A stretch of 64,000 nt of DNA from Evernia prunastri (lineage: Eukaryota; Ascomycota; Lecanoromycetes; Lecanorales; Parmeliaceae). The notes beneath the pieces are model-generated. The model did no database searches and was not told the origin of the DNA. It saw nothing but the letters and a program-made list of their open reading frames with translations. Positions 8,942-20,200 of the stretch are shown piece by piece. The translations under genes and the position numbers were made by a program. Each line of letters begins with the position of its first letter. Position 1 is the first letter of the stretch. Location: assembly GCA_003184365.1 (NCBI GenBank), contig NKYR01000057.1, forward strand, positions 62,001 to 126,000. Direction: 5' to 3'.

Positions 8942-10368
8942 ACGAAAGTTTTCTACGATGGGAGACGCCAAAAAGTTTGGATCGACCTACTGGCAGGATC
9001 TCTGGGGTATGGGGGTTAGAGTCTTTGGGCACATATGGGATCCCGTCAACGGGAAGCCAATTTGTTCTAGGGCCACTGACTCTATTCACAGAGGGAGGAT
9101 AGTAGCAGCGATCAACAGGTTAATTCGACAATGTCTCCCTCCCAGCTGGAGCCAATGGCTCCGGGCGGAAGAAGGACTCCAGTGGCGGAGAAATCAGAAG
9201 CCGAGGGAGGACTTTGGTATAACGGTCAACAGGGTCGGTCGTAAAGGGTCGATCGGAGAAAGTATTTGTGCCCTTCAGCAAAGTCGGTCAAAATGTAGTC
9301 TATAAAGCGCTACTGGAGCGACGTCTCCAGGGGACTGACTTCAGCTCGAGGACAGAGGCATCGATTCTGGCGTATCAGGAGAGATGTGGGGTTTCTATAA
9401 CGGAAAGTAGGATCTGGTCCGCAGCAAGGAATGAATTCGGGAACCCCCGAATTGGTGATCTGTTATGGCGGTTTCTGCATCAGAAAGTGAGAACCGGTGG
9501 GGATCTAGAGTGGCTACAACTGTGCCCCATTCATGGAGTGTACCTGACCCATCATCATATATGGATCGAATGTACAGTCGCTCAGGCGGTCTGGGAAGAA
9601 TTTCGGCTGACATGGGATGCCTTGGGTGACACCCCGGCACCTCTCGTCCGAACCATGGCTGAAATGATCGCCTTTATGGCGATCTGCCCGCGGCAGGTAT
9701 TCAAAGGAGTCACACGTCGGAGGTGGGACGTACTGTTTCAGGCGGTAGTGTGGGCCCTGTGGAAAAGCTATCTGACGCATTGGTTCGATAAGCCGGAGAA
9801 GTGGTGGTCGCCAGAGGCGGCAAAAAGCTATTATCGTTCTTTGATCAGAAAGCAGATCCACACCGATCGCATTATCTGCATCTATGAGCGATATCAAAGT
9901 CTCAAGTACTCGCTAAAAATGTTTCTGGAATTGTGGGGAGAGTCTGCGAAAATGATGAAGGTACGAAAAGGGTCAAAGTGCCTGATGAGGTTACATGATG
10001 AGGACCCTGGCGTCTGGATGGATGAGGATTTTGGACCAACGGTACATGATGATCCCGAACGACCAGTTTGGGAGGAGATTGATGATTGATCGAGGTTATA
10101 CGAGGGCGTGGTCGCAATTGCGACAAAGATGTAATCCTACTTTGCGTATTCGACTCGTGATTAGGTTAGATGAGATCATAGTGATGGTTTCCTCATGCAT
10201 CATCAGCTCACTGTCCTCGATATTATTCTTTGTGTTGAAGTGGTCAGAGGGTTCGATTCCCGAAGACTTCACTGGTGGGATTACTCCAGCGTGAATACTA
10301 TCTGATGTATATTAGCTAGTAGCCAAATCAAATAAACAAACTTACAAGTCAACGAAAGTTTTCTACGA
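8942..10368 (+). mobile_element. 5'-truncated LINE with 17-bp target-site duplication
   Basis: A perfect 17-bp direct repeat (acgaaagttttctacga) occurs at 8942-8958 and 10352-10368. Between the copies lies 1393 bp holding the 3' end of a non-LTR retrotransposon coding region, then ~260 bp of 3' sequence. Exact flanking repeats of this length are the mark of target-primed reverse transcription, and 5' truncation is usual for such copies. The 3' end is A-rich (caaataaacaaa) without a long poly(A). The insertion lies in the 5' intergenic region of the Nab3 gene, starting about 360 bp upstream of its ATG. Confidence 0.8.
8959..10089 (+). pseudogene. LINE ORF2 C-terminus (reverse-transcriptase tail, zf-RVT)
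   Basis: The first part (about 8959-9270, frame of 8910) reads like the post-RT region of LINE ORF2: LWDPVNGKPI...INRLIRQCLPPSW. The second part (from about 9268, another frame, to the stop at 10087) has the zf-RVT layout RIGDLLWRFLHQKVRTGG...CPIHG...H-H-IWIEC..AQAVWEEF, followed by a Trp-rich RNase-H-like tail. A frameshift between 9240 and 9270 separates the halves, and the catalytic reverse-transcriptase core is missing. The piece is therefore dead. Base composition is balanced, with no heavy RIP. Confidence 0.75.
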
Positions 10369-12029
10369 AAATGACATTGGGAGAAAAAGTACTCTTCTAG
10401 TACTTCTTTACGATTTTGCAGTCAGAAGAGTTTTCGAAATCGTCTCTTTTGTCGAGATACGAGACACGAAGTATACATTCTGATAAAAACCGGCCTGCAC
10501 GTACTTTACTCTAGTCGATAGGTAGCCTTTTTACCATGTATTGCTACAGCCACCTTTCTATACTCTTTCAGGCATCAAGGTGAAATTCGAGGATTACCTA
10601 CCTTAGGTACCCAGTAGCTGAAGCTTTACTTTATCCGAAAGAGAGAGCTTAGGTGTAGGAACAGCGTCTGAGGACTGAGCAAACCTAAGGTATGCTCAAA
10701 GTCTATAAGTTCATAATCTCCCGTGGGAGAAGAGGGTGGTGACATGATTGACGCCCTATGCTGAGCAATGCTCGCCGAGGGCTTTTTCCAATCTTTGAAC
10801 TGCCACAAGTTTACCTTACCATAGTAGATCGCGAGGTTCATAGTTTTCAAGTTCAGGTCCATCTCCGGCAGTCAAACCTACAATCAAATCTCAGAAAGTT
10901 CCACCAACGTCTATGCTTGCAATGCATATGTAGTCACCACCTACCTCTTACCCTTTTTCGCTTTCCGGTCTCTTACCTCCTTCTTGCCTTCGTCCCTGTC
11001 GTTTGTACTCCGCATAATAAGCGGTTGGCGTAGTATTTTCCAAGCCGAAAAGCTCAACGCAACAAGGAGAGTTGCATCCTTGAGTTGGTGGATGATTTGC
11101 AATAGGGAAAGCAACCGAGATGATGGCAAAAAAAGGGCGTAAAGACATAAAAGGGGGAACACATACTGTTTGTGATATCCGGGATGAGCTAATTATTCCT
11201 GTATTATCGTAATTCTGCGGAAAGAGATGGTCGAAGTTGAGGGAACAAAGTGGCAGCAACTGATATCTCTCGAGACCTGCAAGTTCTTTTGGTAATGTGA
11301 AGAATTCTACCGAAAGAAACGAACGGATACGCCGCACATCATCTGGAGAGTTGAAACTCGCTTCATCCAGAAGTGCCGAAGGGCAGAAGAGCTGAAGAGC
11401 AGAAGACTGAAAGAAGAGTGTGAGAGTGAGTGAAGATCACTCTCGATGTCGGTGCTTCTCCTCGACAATCAGAATCCCCTATGCCATGCAATACCCTTAC
11501 TGTTCCATGCTGATTTGTCTCTTACCCTCTCAACGGCTTCAGATCCGTTCACGATTCCAGACCCTGTGGACTGACCGGCAATGCTCTACAAAACAACACA
11601 ACAAATGTAAGGAGTAAAAGAACCCTCTTACATACTTAGCGAATATGAATGTGTAGGGATAGGGTCTCATGATAACGCTGTTTCTAATGAGAATTCTCGG
11701 TCCTGCAGGAAGGAAACTGAGATTTACCTACCTCAAAAAATATAAATACGCGGATGACCTACGCTCTGCCCAGCGAAGAGATTGCCGCCTATAGGACTTC
11801 CCAGAAGGGCCGCGATACTAATCATAGAAACTACCAATCAGCTAAAGTGTCTTCTTCTACACGACCTTGGAAACTGAACGACATTTCTGGGGTTTCTGCA
11901 AATTGTATCTCTTCTCTGTGCCTGTCGACTCCATTTCCCATGTATCGACAGGGACCTATACCGTCCTTATTCAGTACGATCCGGTGCAACGCCAGCGCTA
12001 ATGTACGTTTTGCGCGAGTAGTCAAAAGC
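10369..12029. other. Long intergenic stretch, no secure gene
   Basis: 1.66 kb between the LINE and the 3' end of the kinesin gene. The only coding-like signal is on the minus strand between about 10620 and 11620 (listed separately). The rest (10369-10620 and 11620-12029) shows no frame with recognisable protein character, no RNA gene that I can fold by eye, and no obvious repeat. Confidence 0.4.
10941..11337 (-). CDS. Possible small spliced gene, unrecognised
   Basis: Two blocks join in phase. The first runs from at least 11337 (open further upstream to about 11380) to 11167 and is cut by a strong gtatgt donor. The second is 11078-10941, after a ..caactcaag acceptor. The joined protein would contain EFFTLPKELAGLERYQLLPL, then a short hydrophobic segment (LLVALSFSAWKIL) and a very basic end (KEVRDRKAKKGKR). 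No ATG in frame is visible in the first block, so a further 5' exon is needed; candidate splice sites exist near 11465 and 11520. I do not recognise the protein. It may be a small membrane protein or chance open frame. Confidence 0.28.
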
Positions 12030-14747
12030 CTATGCCATCTCTACACCCATCCGCATGCTCTCCACCGTCTTGGGTCCAACTCCTCTCAAGCGCCCTAATA
12101 TTTCGAGACTTTCGACAATCACTTCGTTTGATTCGTCTGCGCCAGCGTCACGAAGTGCTTGAACAATCGCCTTCGCCTTCTTTGCTCCCACTCCTCTAAG
12201 CAGCCTGATCTGGGTTATGTCCTTTGCGTTCACAATATCCAGCAATTGCTTGGTTCTTGGTGTCTGCACTTGATCATGCTTGCTTTTAAACCTGGCGCCT
12301 TCCTTTTTGGTCTTTGCTTTGTAATGGAAGCCCCCGTCCGACTCGGAGCGGTCATCTTCATGGTTGGCTTCAGTCTCGTAATCAGCGTCGTCTTCCTGGG
12401 CTTTTGAGGTCTTTGTAACAGTATCCAGGGTAGAACTTTTAGTGAGAAGCTGGGCATTAGCCTGTCCACTTTGAACATGGTTTTCTTTTTGTTTCGTCAT
12501 GGTGTTCTTTTTTGAGGCTTTGCGCTTGAAGCGTGGCGTTTTTTCGTTCCCACAACTGCTGTAGACTAGACCTCTTTCGTTGTTGAAAGCTGTCTCCGAT
12601 ATCTCAACCACTGGCTCGATTTGCCGTTTCTCCGGCTTCCTCTGATGCACTTTTTCTCGAAGTTTGTCGATCTTCAAACCTAGCTTTTGGTTGTCTGGAA
12701 AATAGTCTTTGGCTAGTGTATACATTCTCAGGGCACTTGAATCTTCTCCTCGCACAGTGTGCTGCTTAGCCATAAGCAGGAAGCTCAGACCCTGCTCTCT
12801 ACCGTCGTCCTTGCCGTCAATTTTCTTTTCCAGGAGCTCTAGACGTTTCTGGACCTCCTCGCTGATAGCCTGCTGCGGTGCAATCGGTGGCTGGTCCAGA
12901 GCTCGAGCGGCGAGGATATTAGTGACCTTATCATCTACAATCCTCTCTATAGCTTCTTTGGAAATAGTGCGCTGGGGTCTGAACAGCATGCGATCTGGAG
13001 TCGGCCTCTTCGTGGGCCGAGGGCTGCAAGAGAATGGATCGGATGGTCGTTTCAACGGCGAGCGTCGGATCGTGTCTATGCGTGCTGCGTTCGAAAGCCG
13101 TGCCCTGTCTGAATACACGGAAAAACTTTTTGCTTGTCTATCGCCTTGCTTTTTGGCAGGGTTCAATGTACTGTTAAGCGCAAAAGATGCAAGCGGCCTC
13201 AGTGGTTGCCGCTGTGTAGATGTACTTGTGACTTTCGGTACCGCACGGGTGCAACCCTTAAAAATAGGCTCATTCTCGATTTCCCGGACTTGGATCTTCT
13301 TTGTTCGGTTCGCAAAATTCAATGAGCTTAGCGTGTCTTGGTGGTAAGTTCTTACGGGGGCCAAGTTCAATATCATGACCATCAAGCTATTGTTCTGACC
13401 TATAAAAAATTTCGAGTCAGCATTCCTTTTGGAAGGGGGTAATGTGAATGTGAGAGCTCAAAGGGATACTAAGGCCTTCGTGCTCCCACGACATGTCTCG
13501 CAACTCCAGAATGGTTGGAGAATGCTCCGAGGATGTACATACCAATGTTTAGGAGTCGTGTCATCTTGCTTTCCCTTGTCGGCAGCCGTACATCCTGTCG
13601 GCTAATAGCTTCCACACATTTGGCGAGTGTAAACAAACTTTTGTTGATACTGGCAGATTCGACCATTCGCTCCTTCTGGTTCTCTGTCCTACGGTTGTCT
13701 TCAGATCCAGCCAAATCAATGGCAGACGCCGTACTGATCCTGATTTGATCCCCCGTCTTCACTACGAGCTTTATTCCGAGAACTGCGTGTGACCGGGAAG
13801 AGACTGCGTTGAGCTATAGGTCTATTAGTACCAGGGGCCTCACCTCGCAAAAATGCTTCTTACCTTGGTGGCACCTATGGAGCGATTCAAATTTGCTTGA
13901 TCATATAATTTCTCGAAGTCCTTGAGATTTTCACATGGCCTCTCAGTCAGGCCTACAATAACTGCCTTGTTGCCATTATCCCGTAATGGTAGGCCTGCCA
14001 ATGACCGTTTCTCGGGGGCTTCGAAGAGGTCGAAGATCTTGTCGTTATAGATCTCGTAGTAAGAAAGCGATATCTCTACGCGGGTTTCCTCAACAGATTC
14101 CTTGATTACTTTTCTAGCCCGCCGGTATACTGAGAGAGGTTCCTAATTCAGCACTTCTCCCTTAGGTCTACGAAGGGAAAACCTGAGAATTACTCACTTC
14201 CAGACAACAGCCGGGGAATCATGCCTCTCTCTGCTAGGCTTTTGCCTCCTCTCATTGTATGCGTTTTACCCGACCCTGTACTCCCATATGCAAATATCGT
14301 AATATCGAACCCGGTAAAGAGGTGTTTGACAGTCGGTGCAACTATCAAATGTCAATAAGAGTAGATCCGCAAACCTTGCATCTTGGCTGACCTTCATGGT
14401 CGAACAGTTGTTGTTGGGTAGCCGAATGGTCATATACACTGCTAAATTGGACTTTAACGATTCCAATGTTAGTACTTCTCGTTGGAGGAAGACAAGTGAG
14501 CTCCAAGATCCGCCAACGAGTTGAATATCTCAAGAAGTGCCTCAAAAGGACATGGAAAGGTCTGGACCGGGAAATTTAATCAATGTAACGTACAAGTGAA
14601 GTTTTCTCTATCATTTCTGGGGTTCGGTATTCTTATTTCGGTCGAGTGGGATGAATTGTCACTGTTGCTAGCCGTAGAGATTATTACGTCTTTGTCAAGC
14701 TCATTGTGCTGCTGTGGTCTGATGCGGGCGACTACGCGAATAGCCAT
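12030..14747 (-). CDS. Kinesin-10/KIF22-like motor with C-terminal helix-hairpin-helix
   Basis: Six exons: 14747-14594, 14451-14392, 14341-14198, 14129-13864, 13813-13543, 13399-12030; 754 residues. The start gives MAIRVVARIRP, a normal kinesin motor N-terminus. Motor motifs in order: P-loop GSTGSGKT at residues 91-98, YYEIYND, switch I NAVSSRSH at 210-217, switch II DLAGSE at 241-246, KSLFTLAKCVEAI, and ANRTKKI at the motor end. A disordered basic region and a short coiled coil follow. The last ~65 residues hold tandem helix-hairpin-helix motifs (LLRGVGAKKAKAI, LRGVGPKTVESM). A motor plus C-terminal HhH DNA-binding motifs is the KIF22/Kid design, whose members link chromosomes to spindle microtubules. 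The first intron is 142 nt, longer than most here, and could hide a micro-exon. Confidence 0.85.
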
Positions 14748-14975
14748 AGATACAAGTGTTGGTAGTGGTGAATTACTTCCTATCTTGGCGGATGATATAT
14801 CCTATGCACTTTTTATTTTACAAGGTAACTCCTTGTTTACACAGGTTGCCCTTCGCAACGGGGATAGACGCCCCGCGTAGCGCGCTTAAGGCAAGCTCTT
14901 ATCGATAACATCAATCCATTACTTTAGCGAGCAGAATCGAGCAGCCAAATTGCAGTTCGACATTTCAAGTCGGCG
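14748..14975. promoter_or_regulatory. Shared divergent promoter, kinesin and utp6
   Basis: 228 bp between two start codons pointing away from each other, so one region must serve both genes. No clear TATA element is visible. That two 5' untranslated regions also fit here implies very short leaders. Confidence 0.6.
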
Positions 14976-16190
14976 ATGGCAGGAGCGAGCGACAAAGCAC
15001 GTTTCTTCCAGGAAAAGTCAGTTCCCGAATTGCAGGAATTTTCACGGAAAAACATCTTTACCAAGGAAGAGATCGCCTCCATCGCGAGAAGACGTTCTGA
15101 TTTTGAGCACATCCTGAGCGCGCGGGGATCAAAGCCAAAAGATTATGCTCGATACGCCGAATATGAGATGAACCTGGAATCCCTCCGTCGAAAACGTGTC
15201 AAAAGACTGGAGGTCAAAACCAGCAGCCACACTAGCCAGCGCCGCATATTTTTCGTCCTCGAGCGCGCAATCAAGAAGTTCCCCGGCGACCTTGGGCTAT
15301 GGATGCAATATATCACTTTCGCTCAAAAGCAAAGATCGAATCAAAAAGTCTCGCAACTTCTTACGAGTATTTTAAGACTGCATCCTACGAAGCCTGAATT
15401 ATGGATTTATGCTGCCACAATGAGAGATGCCAGTATAACAGAAGCGAGAAGCTATATGCAACGAGGGCTGAGGCTTTGCGGAAGCAGCGAGGGACTATGG
15501 ATTGAATATGCCAGATTGGAGATAATACATATATCTAAAATCGCAAAAAGGAGCCGGATCTTGGGTCTCGATGTAGATAAAGTCGAAAAGAGGAGTAGCC
15601 AGAATTCAGTGGTGGAGGATGAGGACTTGATCACTCTCCCTGCCGTCACTGTTGAGGACATCGGGCCAGCGCATAGGCTGAGTGACGGTGTGGAACTAGA
15701 AGCGTTGGAGAAGCTGAGTACAAGTCCAGCATCATCAGGAGCTATACCGATGGCAATATTTGATGCAGCTATGAAGCATTTCAAGAGAGATAGCGGAGTT
15801 TGCCAACGATTCTTCGACATGGTCGCCGACTTTCAAGAAGCTACATGTCAAGAAAGCATGTTGTCCCACATAATGGACACTTTGCGTACCGTTGCCCCAG
15901 AGAGCCCTGAAACTCTGATCCGATGGATCCAGCAGCCAGTGATAGGCATTCCCGTCACGTCTCCAGAGTTTCCAGCATTCTTTGGAAGTTGCCTGGATCG
16001 CGTGGAAGAATCGTTCGACACACTGGCACCCATGGCCACGGTCTCAAAGAACGCACGACCCATACGCACCCTTGGCCAACAGATTATTGACTGGATGCTG
16101 ACCTATGAAAAAAAGGATCTTGATGCCGACATTCGTAAGGTCATAAGGCTTGCGTTCAAGAATGTGGAATCCATTTTGAGTAGGTTCTGA
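14976..16190 (+). CDS. utp6: Utp6, U3 snoRNP / small-subunit processome protein
   Basis: Single exon, 404 residues. The N-terminus (ARFFQEKSVPELQEF, IFTKEEI..I..RR.DFEH) and the block YARYEMNLESLR.KR are the Utp6 signature. HAT-type helical repeats follow, with the R-I-FFVLERAIKKFPGDLGLWMQY segment typical of half-a-TPR proteins. Utp6 is part of the UtpB complex, needed for 18S rRNA processing in the nucleolus. Length is close to the family norm (about 400-440). The ATG at 14976 is the first in frame and starts MAGASDKARFF. It is head-to-head with the kinesin gene and ends 139 bp from the stop of the opposite gene. Confidence 0.9.
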   Translation: MAGASDKARFFQEKSVPELQEFSRKNIFTKEEIASIARRRSDFEHILSARGSKPKDYARYAEYEMNLESLRRKRVKRLEVKTSSHTSQRRIFFVLERAIKKFPGDLGLWMQYITFAQKQRSNQKVSQLLTSILRLHPTKPELWIYAATMRDASITEARSYMQRGLRLCGSSEGLWIEYARLEIIHISKIAKRSRILGLDVDKVEKRSSQNSVVEDEDLITLPAVTVEDIGPAHRLSDGVELEALEKLSTSPASSGAIPMAIFDAAMKHFKRDSGVCQRFFDMVADFQEATCQESMLSHIMDTLRTVAPESPETLIRWIQQPVIGIPVTSPEFPAFFGSCLDRVEESFDTLAPMATVSKNARPIRTLGQQIIDWMLTYEKKDLDADIRKVIRLAFKNVESILSRF

Positions 16191-16329
16191 GTTAACGCAG
16201 TCAGCTGAGGTTACTGATTTGCGGGCACTGCTTGATTGCATGGTCTCCAATGTGTTGCCGAACCAGCCAGAGCAATGGCAACGGAATCACTCCATAAGAG
16301 ATCTTCGGAAATTTCATCCTATCACAGTC

Positions 16330-17047
16330 TCAATAATTAAACTTCTTCGAAAACCCTTTACGAGCGGCTTTCTTGTTGCCGTGCGTCTTCTTAGACAGTA
16401 GTCGCATTTCATTTTCTTTGCGCTGCCTGCATAGCCGAAGAGTCAGCCAAGACTATTGCCGGGCGGGTTGCAGTTAGAAAATACAGACAGATTCTTGACC
16501 TTCTCTGCCTGCGCTGGAGAAGTTTCGCCTCTAACAGAAGTCCTTCCAGCGGCTATAATGAGTGCATGTAGTTTTCTGTGACATTCCTGGACATTGGCTG
16601 TCCGATCTCGGCTTCCATGTCCCTGTATAACCAAAGATTTTGAGTTCTCAGCATAGTATCTGGACGCTTCGATGTCGGGGTGAAGGATCTTGGGAATTAA
16701 GCGCAGAAAGTCCTCCATGTCAATGCGCAGAGTCGCTTTGGAATTGACTCTACAAAGCTTTTATTAGATATGTAGGTGTCCTTGTTGAGACCTTGTTGAG
16801 AGGAAGGGCTAGCTCCATACTTGTTCACATTTTGTCCACCGGGGCCTGATGATCGGCTGAAACTGACTTCACAAATGTTCTTCGGGATTGTGTTTGCATT
16901 GAATCTTGCTAGCCATGTCCTCGCCTCTTTGTGATCTTCGTCATCAGGTGTCTTTGCAGGACTAGATGAATAGCGAAGCAGGAACTTAGTAGAGTAAGGT
17001 ATTGTTTTGGTACCCCAACTCCTCAAAGCCCATGTGAGACGTAGCAT
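16330..17047 (-). CDS. ICT1/Pth4-like mitochondrial peptidyl-tRNA hydrolase (RF-1 domain)
   Basis: Three exons: 17047-16821, 16749-16489, 16426-16330; 194 residues. An Arg-rich N-terminus of ~35 residues suggests mitochondrial import. The catalytic GGQ loop is at residues 70-72 in SSGPGGQNVNKVNSKATLRI, with the second exon supplying the part after K76. The final small exon adds a basic tail (KKTHGNKKAARKG), which in ICT1-type proteins contacts the ribosome. Family role: hydrolysis of peptidyl-tRNA on stalled mitoribosomes. Without the last intron the frame would end 25 residues after KVKNL with a non-basic tail; the splice (donor gtctgt, branch ctaac) restores the expected end, so I prefer it. 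Divergent from smc6. Confidence 0.85.
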
Positions 17048-17242
17048 GCTTCATTGCAGTCCGCCTCTACGCTACGGTTGCTCAAGCGTGTCAAGTCATT
17101 GCCGCCAAGCTTACAATTAGCGCGATCGTTTTATGCAGAAGCTTGGCAGTCTTAGCGTGAACGCGTCACTTAAACCGCGTTTACTCTCTGCCTCTTGAGT
17201 CTTCAGCTATTAAGACGGCAAATCGCTTTTTTCCCCCTTACA

Positions 17243-20200
17243 ATGGCGCCGATGAAGCGGCAACGATCACCCATGGACGATGGAGACTCTGAGATTCTCG
17301 AATTCGAGAGCGCTCGGTCAAGCCTCCAACAAGCCTCGGTTGCCTCCTTTGCCCGCTCGTGCGTAAGGACGGAGTATGACTGACTGCATACAGAAGAAGA
17401 AGCCACGAGTGTCCTACGAGGAGCTAGACGACGTGGTATCAGACGAGGCGACGGATGAGGAGTTACTCGAGGTTCAGGCGACCCAGTTACGGAACAAGAA
17501 GCAGTTGGACAATGAGCCCGCGGAAAATGGAATTCTTGAGACTGTCACTTGCACCAATTTCATGTGTCATGGATACCTAGAGATTGGTTTAGGCCCCCTC
17601 ATCAATTTCATTATCGGGCAGTAAGTTAAGCCTCTTGTTTTTACCATCCGACGCGGGGATGCTACTGCAAGACGGTAATGCTAACCTGGGAAACAATTGC
17701 AGCAACGGGTCTGGTAAGTCAGCAGTATTGACAGCGATCACCATATGCCTTGGAGGAAAAGCAACAGCTACAAACCGTGGCCAGTCTTTGAAGAATTTCA
17801 TCAAAGAAGGAGAGGAGTAAGCGGACCATCGTGTTTAGATTACGCAATACTAAGACACTCAGGTCTTCTACGCTCAGCGTCAAGATCAAAAATGGTGGCG
17901 ACAGTGCGTATCAGCAAGAAGTCTATGGTGATGCTATCATTGTCGAGCGACACTTCTCGCGTTCCGGAAGCAGCAGCTTTAAGCTCAAAAGCTCGACTGG
18001 AAGGTTGATATCAACAAGAAAGGGTGATCTAGAAGAGATCTGCGACTATTTTGCACTCCAGATCGATAATCCTATGAATGTTTTGACCCAGGACATGGCC
18101 CGGCAGTTCCTCAATAGTTCAACGCCGCACGACAAGTACAAGTTTTTCATGAAAGGAACACAATTAGAACATTTGGATGGAGATTATCTCATTGTCGAAC
18201 AGAACCTTGACACGATCGACCAGGACCTATGGAAAAAGCAAGAAGACCTTAAGGTCTTTGAAGATCGAGCACAGAAGGCAAGAAATTTACTCGCGTTGTC
18301 CGAAAGGCAAGACACGCTTCGAGATAGGATTCGCCATCTTGGGGAGCAGATGGCGTGGGTCCAGGTCGAGGAGCAGGAAGAAAGATTAGCCGTGTTTGAT
18401 AGAAAGCTCAGCAGGACTGACGAAAAAATTGCAGCCTCAGAAATGAAAGCTGCCGGCTTAAGTGCAGCTTTCAGCCAGACCGAGCAGTTGTTTGAGAACG
18501 CGAACAAAGCTTTGGAAGGAGCAACGAACACTCTGGCTCCTCTGCAGGAAGAGAAGAATGAGATGAAAGAGGAGTTCGACACACTAAAGGCTGAGGCCCT
18601 AACGCTACATGTACTTCTCAGCTGTCACCGATCATCTCCCTTGCTGACATACTTCTCTAGGCGGAACAAAGGCAGATTTCAGAGGAAATCAAGGCTGCAG
18701 ACGAAAGAATCAAAAAGGCTGAAAGTGCTGTCCAAGAAGAGCATCAGAGACTCAGCGATGCTGATGGCGGAAGTCATGACTTGAGGCGTGCTGAAATTGA
18801 AGAAAAGAGAGCAGAAGCTGGTGCCGCCAAGGCTCGTTTCCGAGATAATGAGAACGAGCTCCCCGCTCTTGAGGACAATAAGCATCGCGCTGAAAGAGAT
18901 TATAGAGAATCTCTGAATCCGGTCAAGGAAAAGAAATCCGAGGTACAGAACTGCGAAGAGCGACTAAATAGTCTAATGAGAGACAGAGGCCAGCAGCAAC
19001 AGTCATATCCACCAAACATGTCCAGACTTCTCAATGCTATACGCCAAGACGACGGCTTTCGGCAACGACCAGTAGGACCTCTCGCCAATCACGTACGGTT
19101 GCTCAAGCCTCTTTGGTCTAGCATCCTTGAAAAATCCTTTGGTGGAGCATTGAACTCTTTTATTGTGACAAGCAAAGACGACCAACATAGACTTTCAGGC
19201 ATAATGCAGAGAATTGGATGGTAAGACCCTGAAGGTTCATAGGTCGCTCATGAATAGACAGCTAACGCAAGCAGTCCATGCTCAATCCTCATTGGAAATG
19301 ACATCTTGATCGACACCACAGACAAAGAGCCGGATTCAAGGTTCGACTCTGTGCTAAGAGTCCTAGAGGTGAGCAAACATGAATCCTACTTTGGGTAATT
19401 GCTAAAGCGCATCTAGTTTGATGACGATTTGGCGAGGAAACAGCTCATTATTGGCCAAAGCATCGACCAAACTATTCTAATTCAGGATCGTGGTAACGCA
19501 ATAGACACGATGAATGCCGCAAGGCTACAGAACGTGAGACAGTGCTTCACGCTTATCAGTAAGACTGGCGAAGGCCTCAGGATGGGTTACGGATACGGTG
19601 GTGTATGATCTTCCCCACCAGTGACTAAATCTTGGTTGTGAGACATGTTCTGGGAGCGACGCTGCAATCACTTCTCCCTTAGAGCTTCGTCCTACTCTGC
19701 GAAAGTGACGCTGTAGAAGCCTTACTGATGCGATTCGATAACAGGGGCTTTCACAGTCGCACGTACCTGCATACAGGGGACCTCCGCGAATGAAGACTGA
19801 CATAGAGTACCAGATCAAGTAAGCCTATTATTCACATCCCTAGCGAAAACGACTAAATTTTGTAGCTCCCAGCGTGACCTACTTCAAAGTCTTAGAGCAG
19901 AGCTCCACCAACTTGAGCGTAGTTCGCAGGAGAAGCAGAAATCTCTTACTCGGTGCGAACAGGCTATCGTCAAAAACAAGAGGGACGCACAGCATCTGAG
20001 AATAGAGATGCAGAAAGCCGAAAACATCGTGGACGAACTTCAAGATGCCCTAGATCAGGATGCTGTCGAGGAGGGTCGCTTAGAAGTCTTGAAAGATCAA
20101 CTTGCGGAAGCCAAAGAGGAGAAGCGTACCCACGAGGCTTCTTATGGAGAGTCTGTTATCGCGAAAGACAGGAATAACCAGTTGTTAAGATCTTGTAGAG

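Noticed and set aside
10240..10275. B-box-like GGTTCGATTCC suggesting a tRNA or tRNA-derived SINE
   Set aside because: Only three base pairs of a T-stem form and no A box or anticodon arm lies at the right distance; it is within the 3' part of the LINE insertion.
12709..13347. Plus-strand 212-codon frame inside the kinesin exon
   Set aside because: Antisense shadow of the kinesin tail; Ser/Arg-rich composition mirrors the coding strand and no domain is present.
16443..16500. ICT1-like protein ending at the stop after KVKNL...NSLG
   Set aside because: The conserved basic tail is recovered by one more short intron (16488-16427), so the early stop is intronic.
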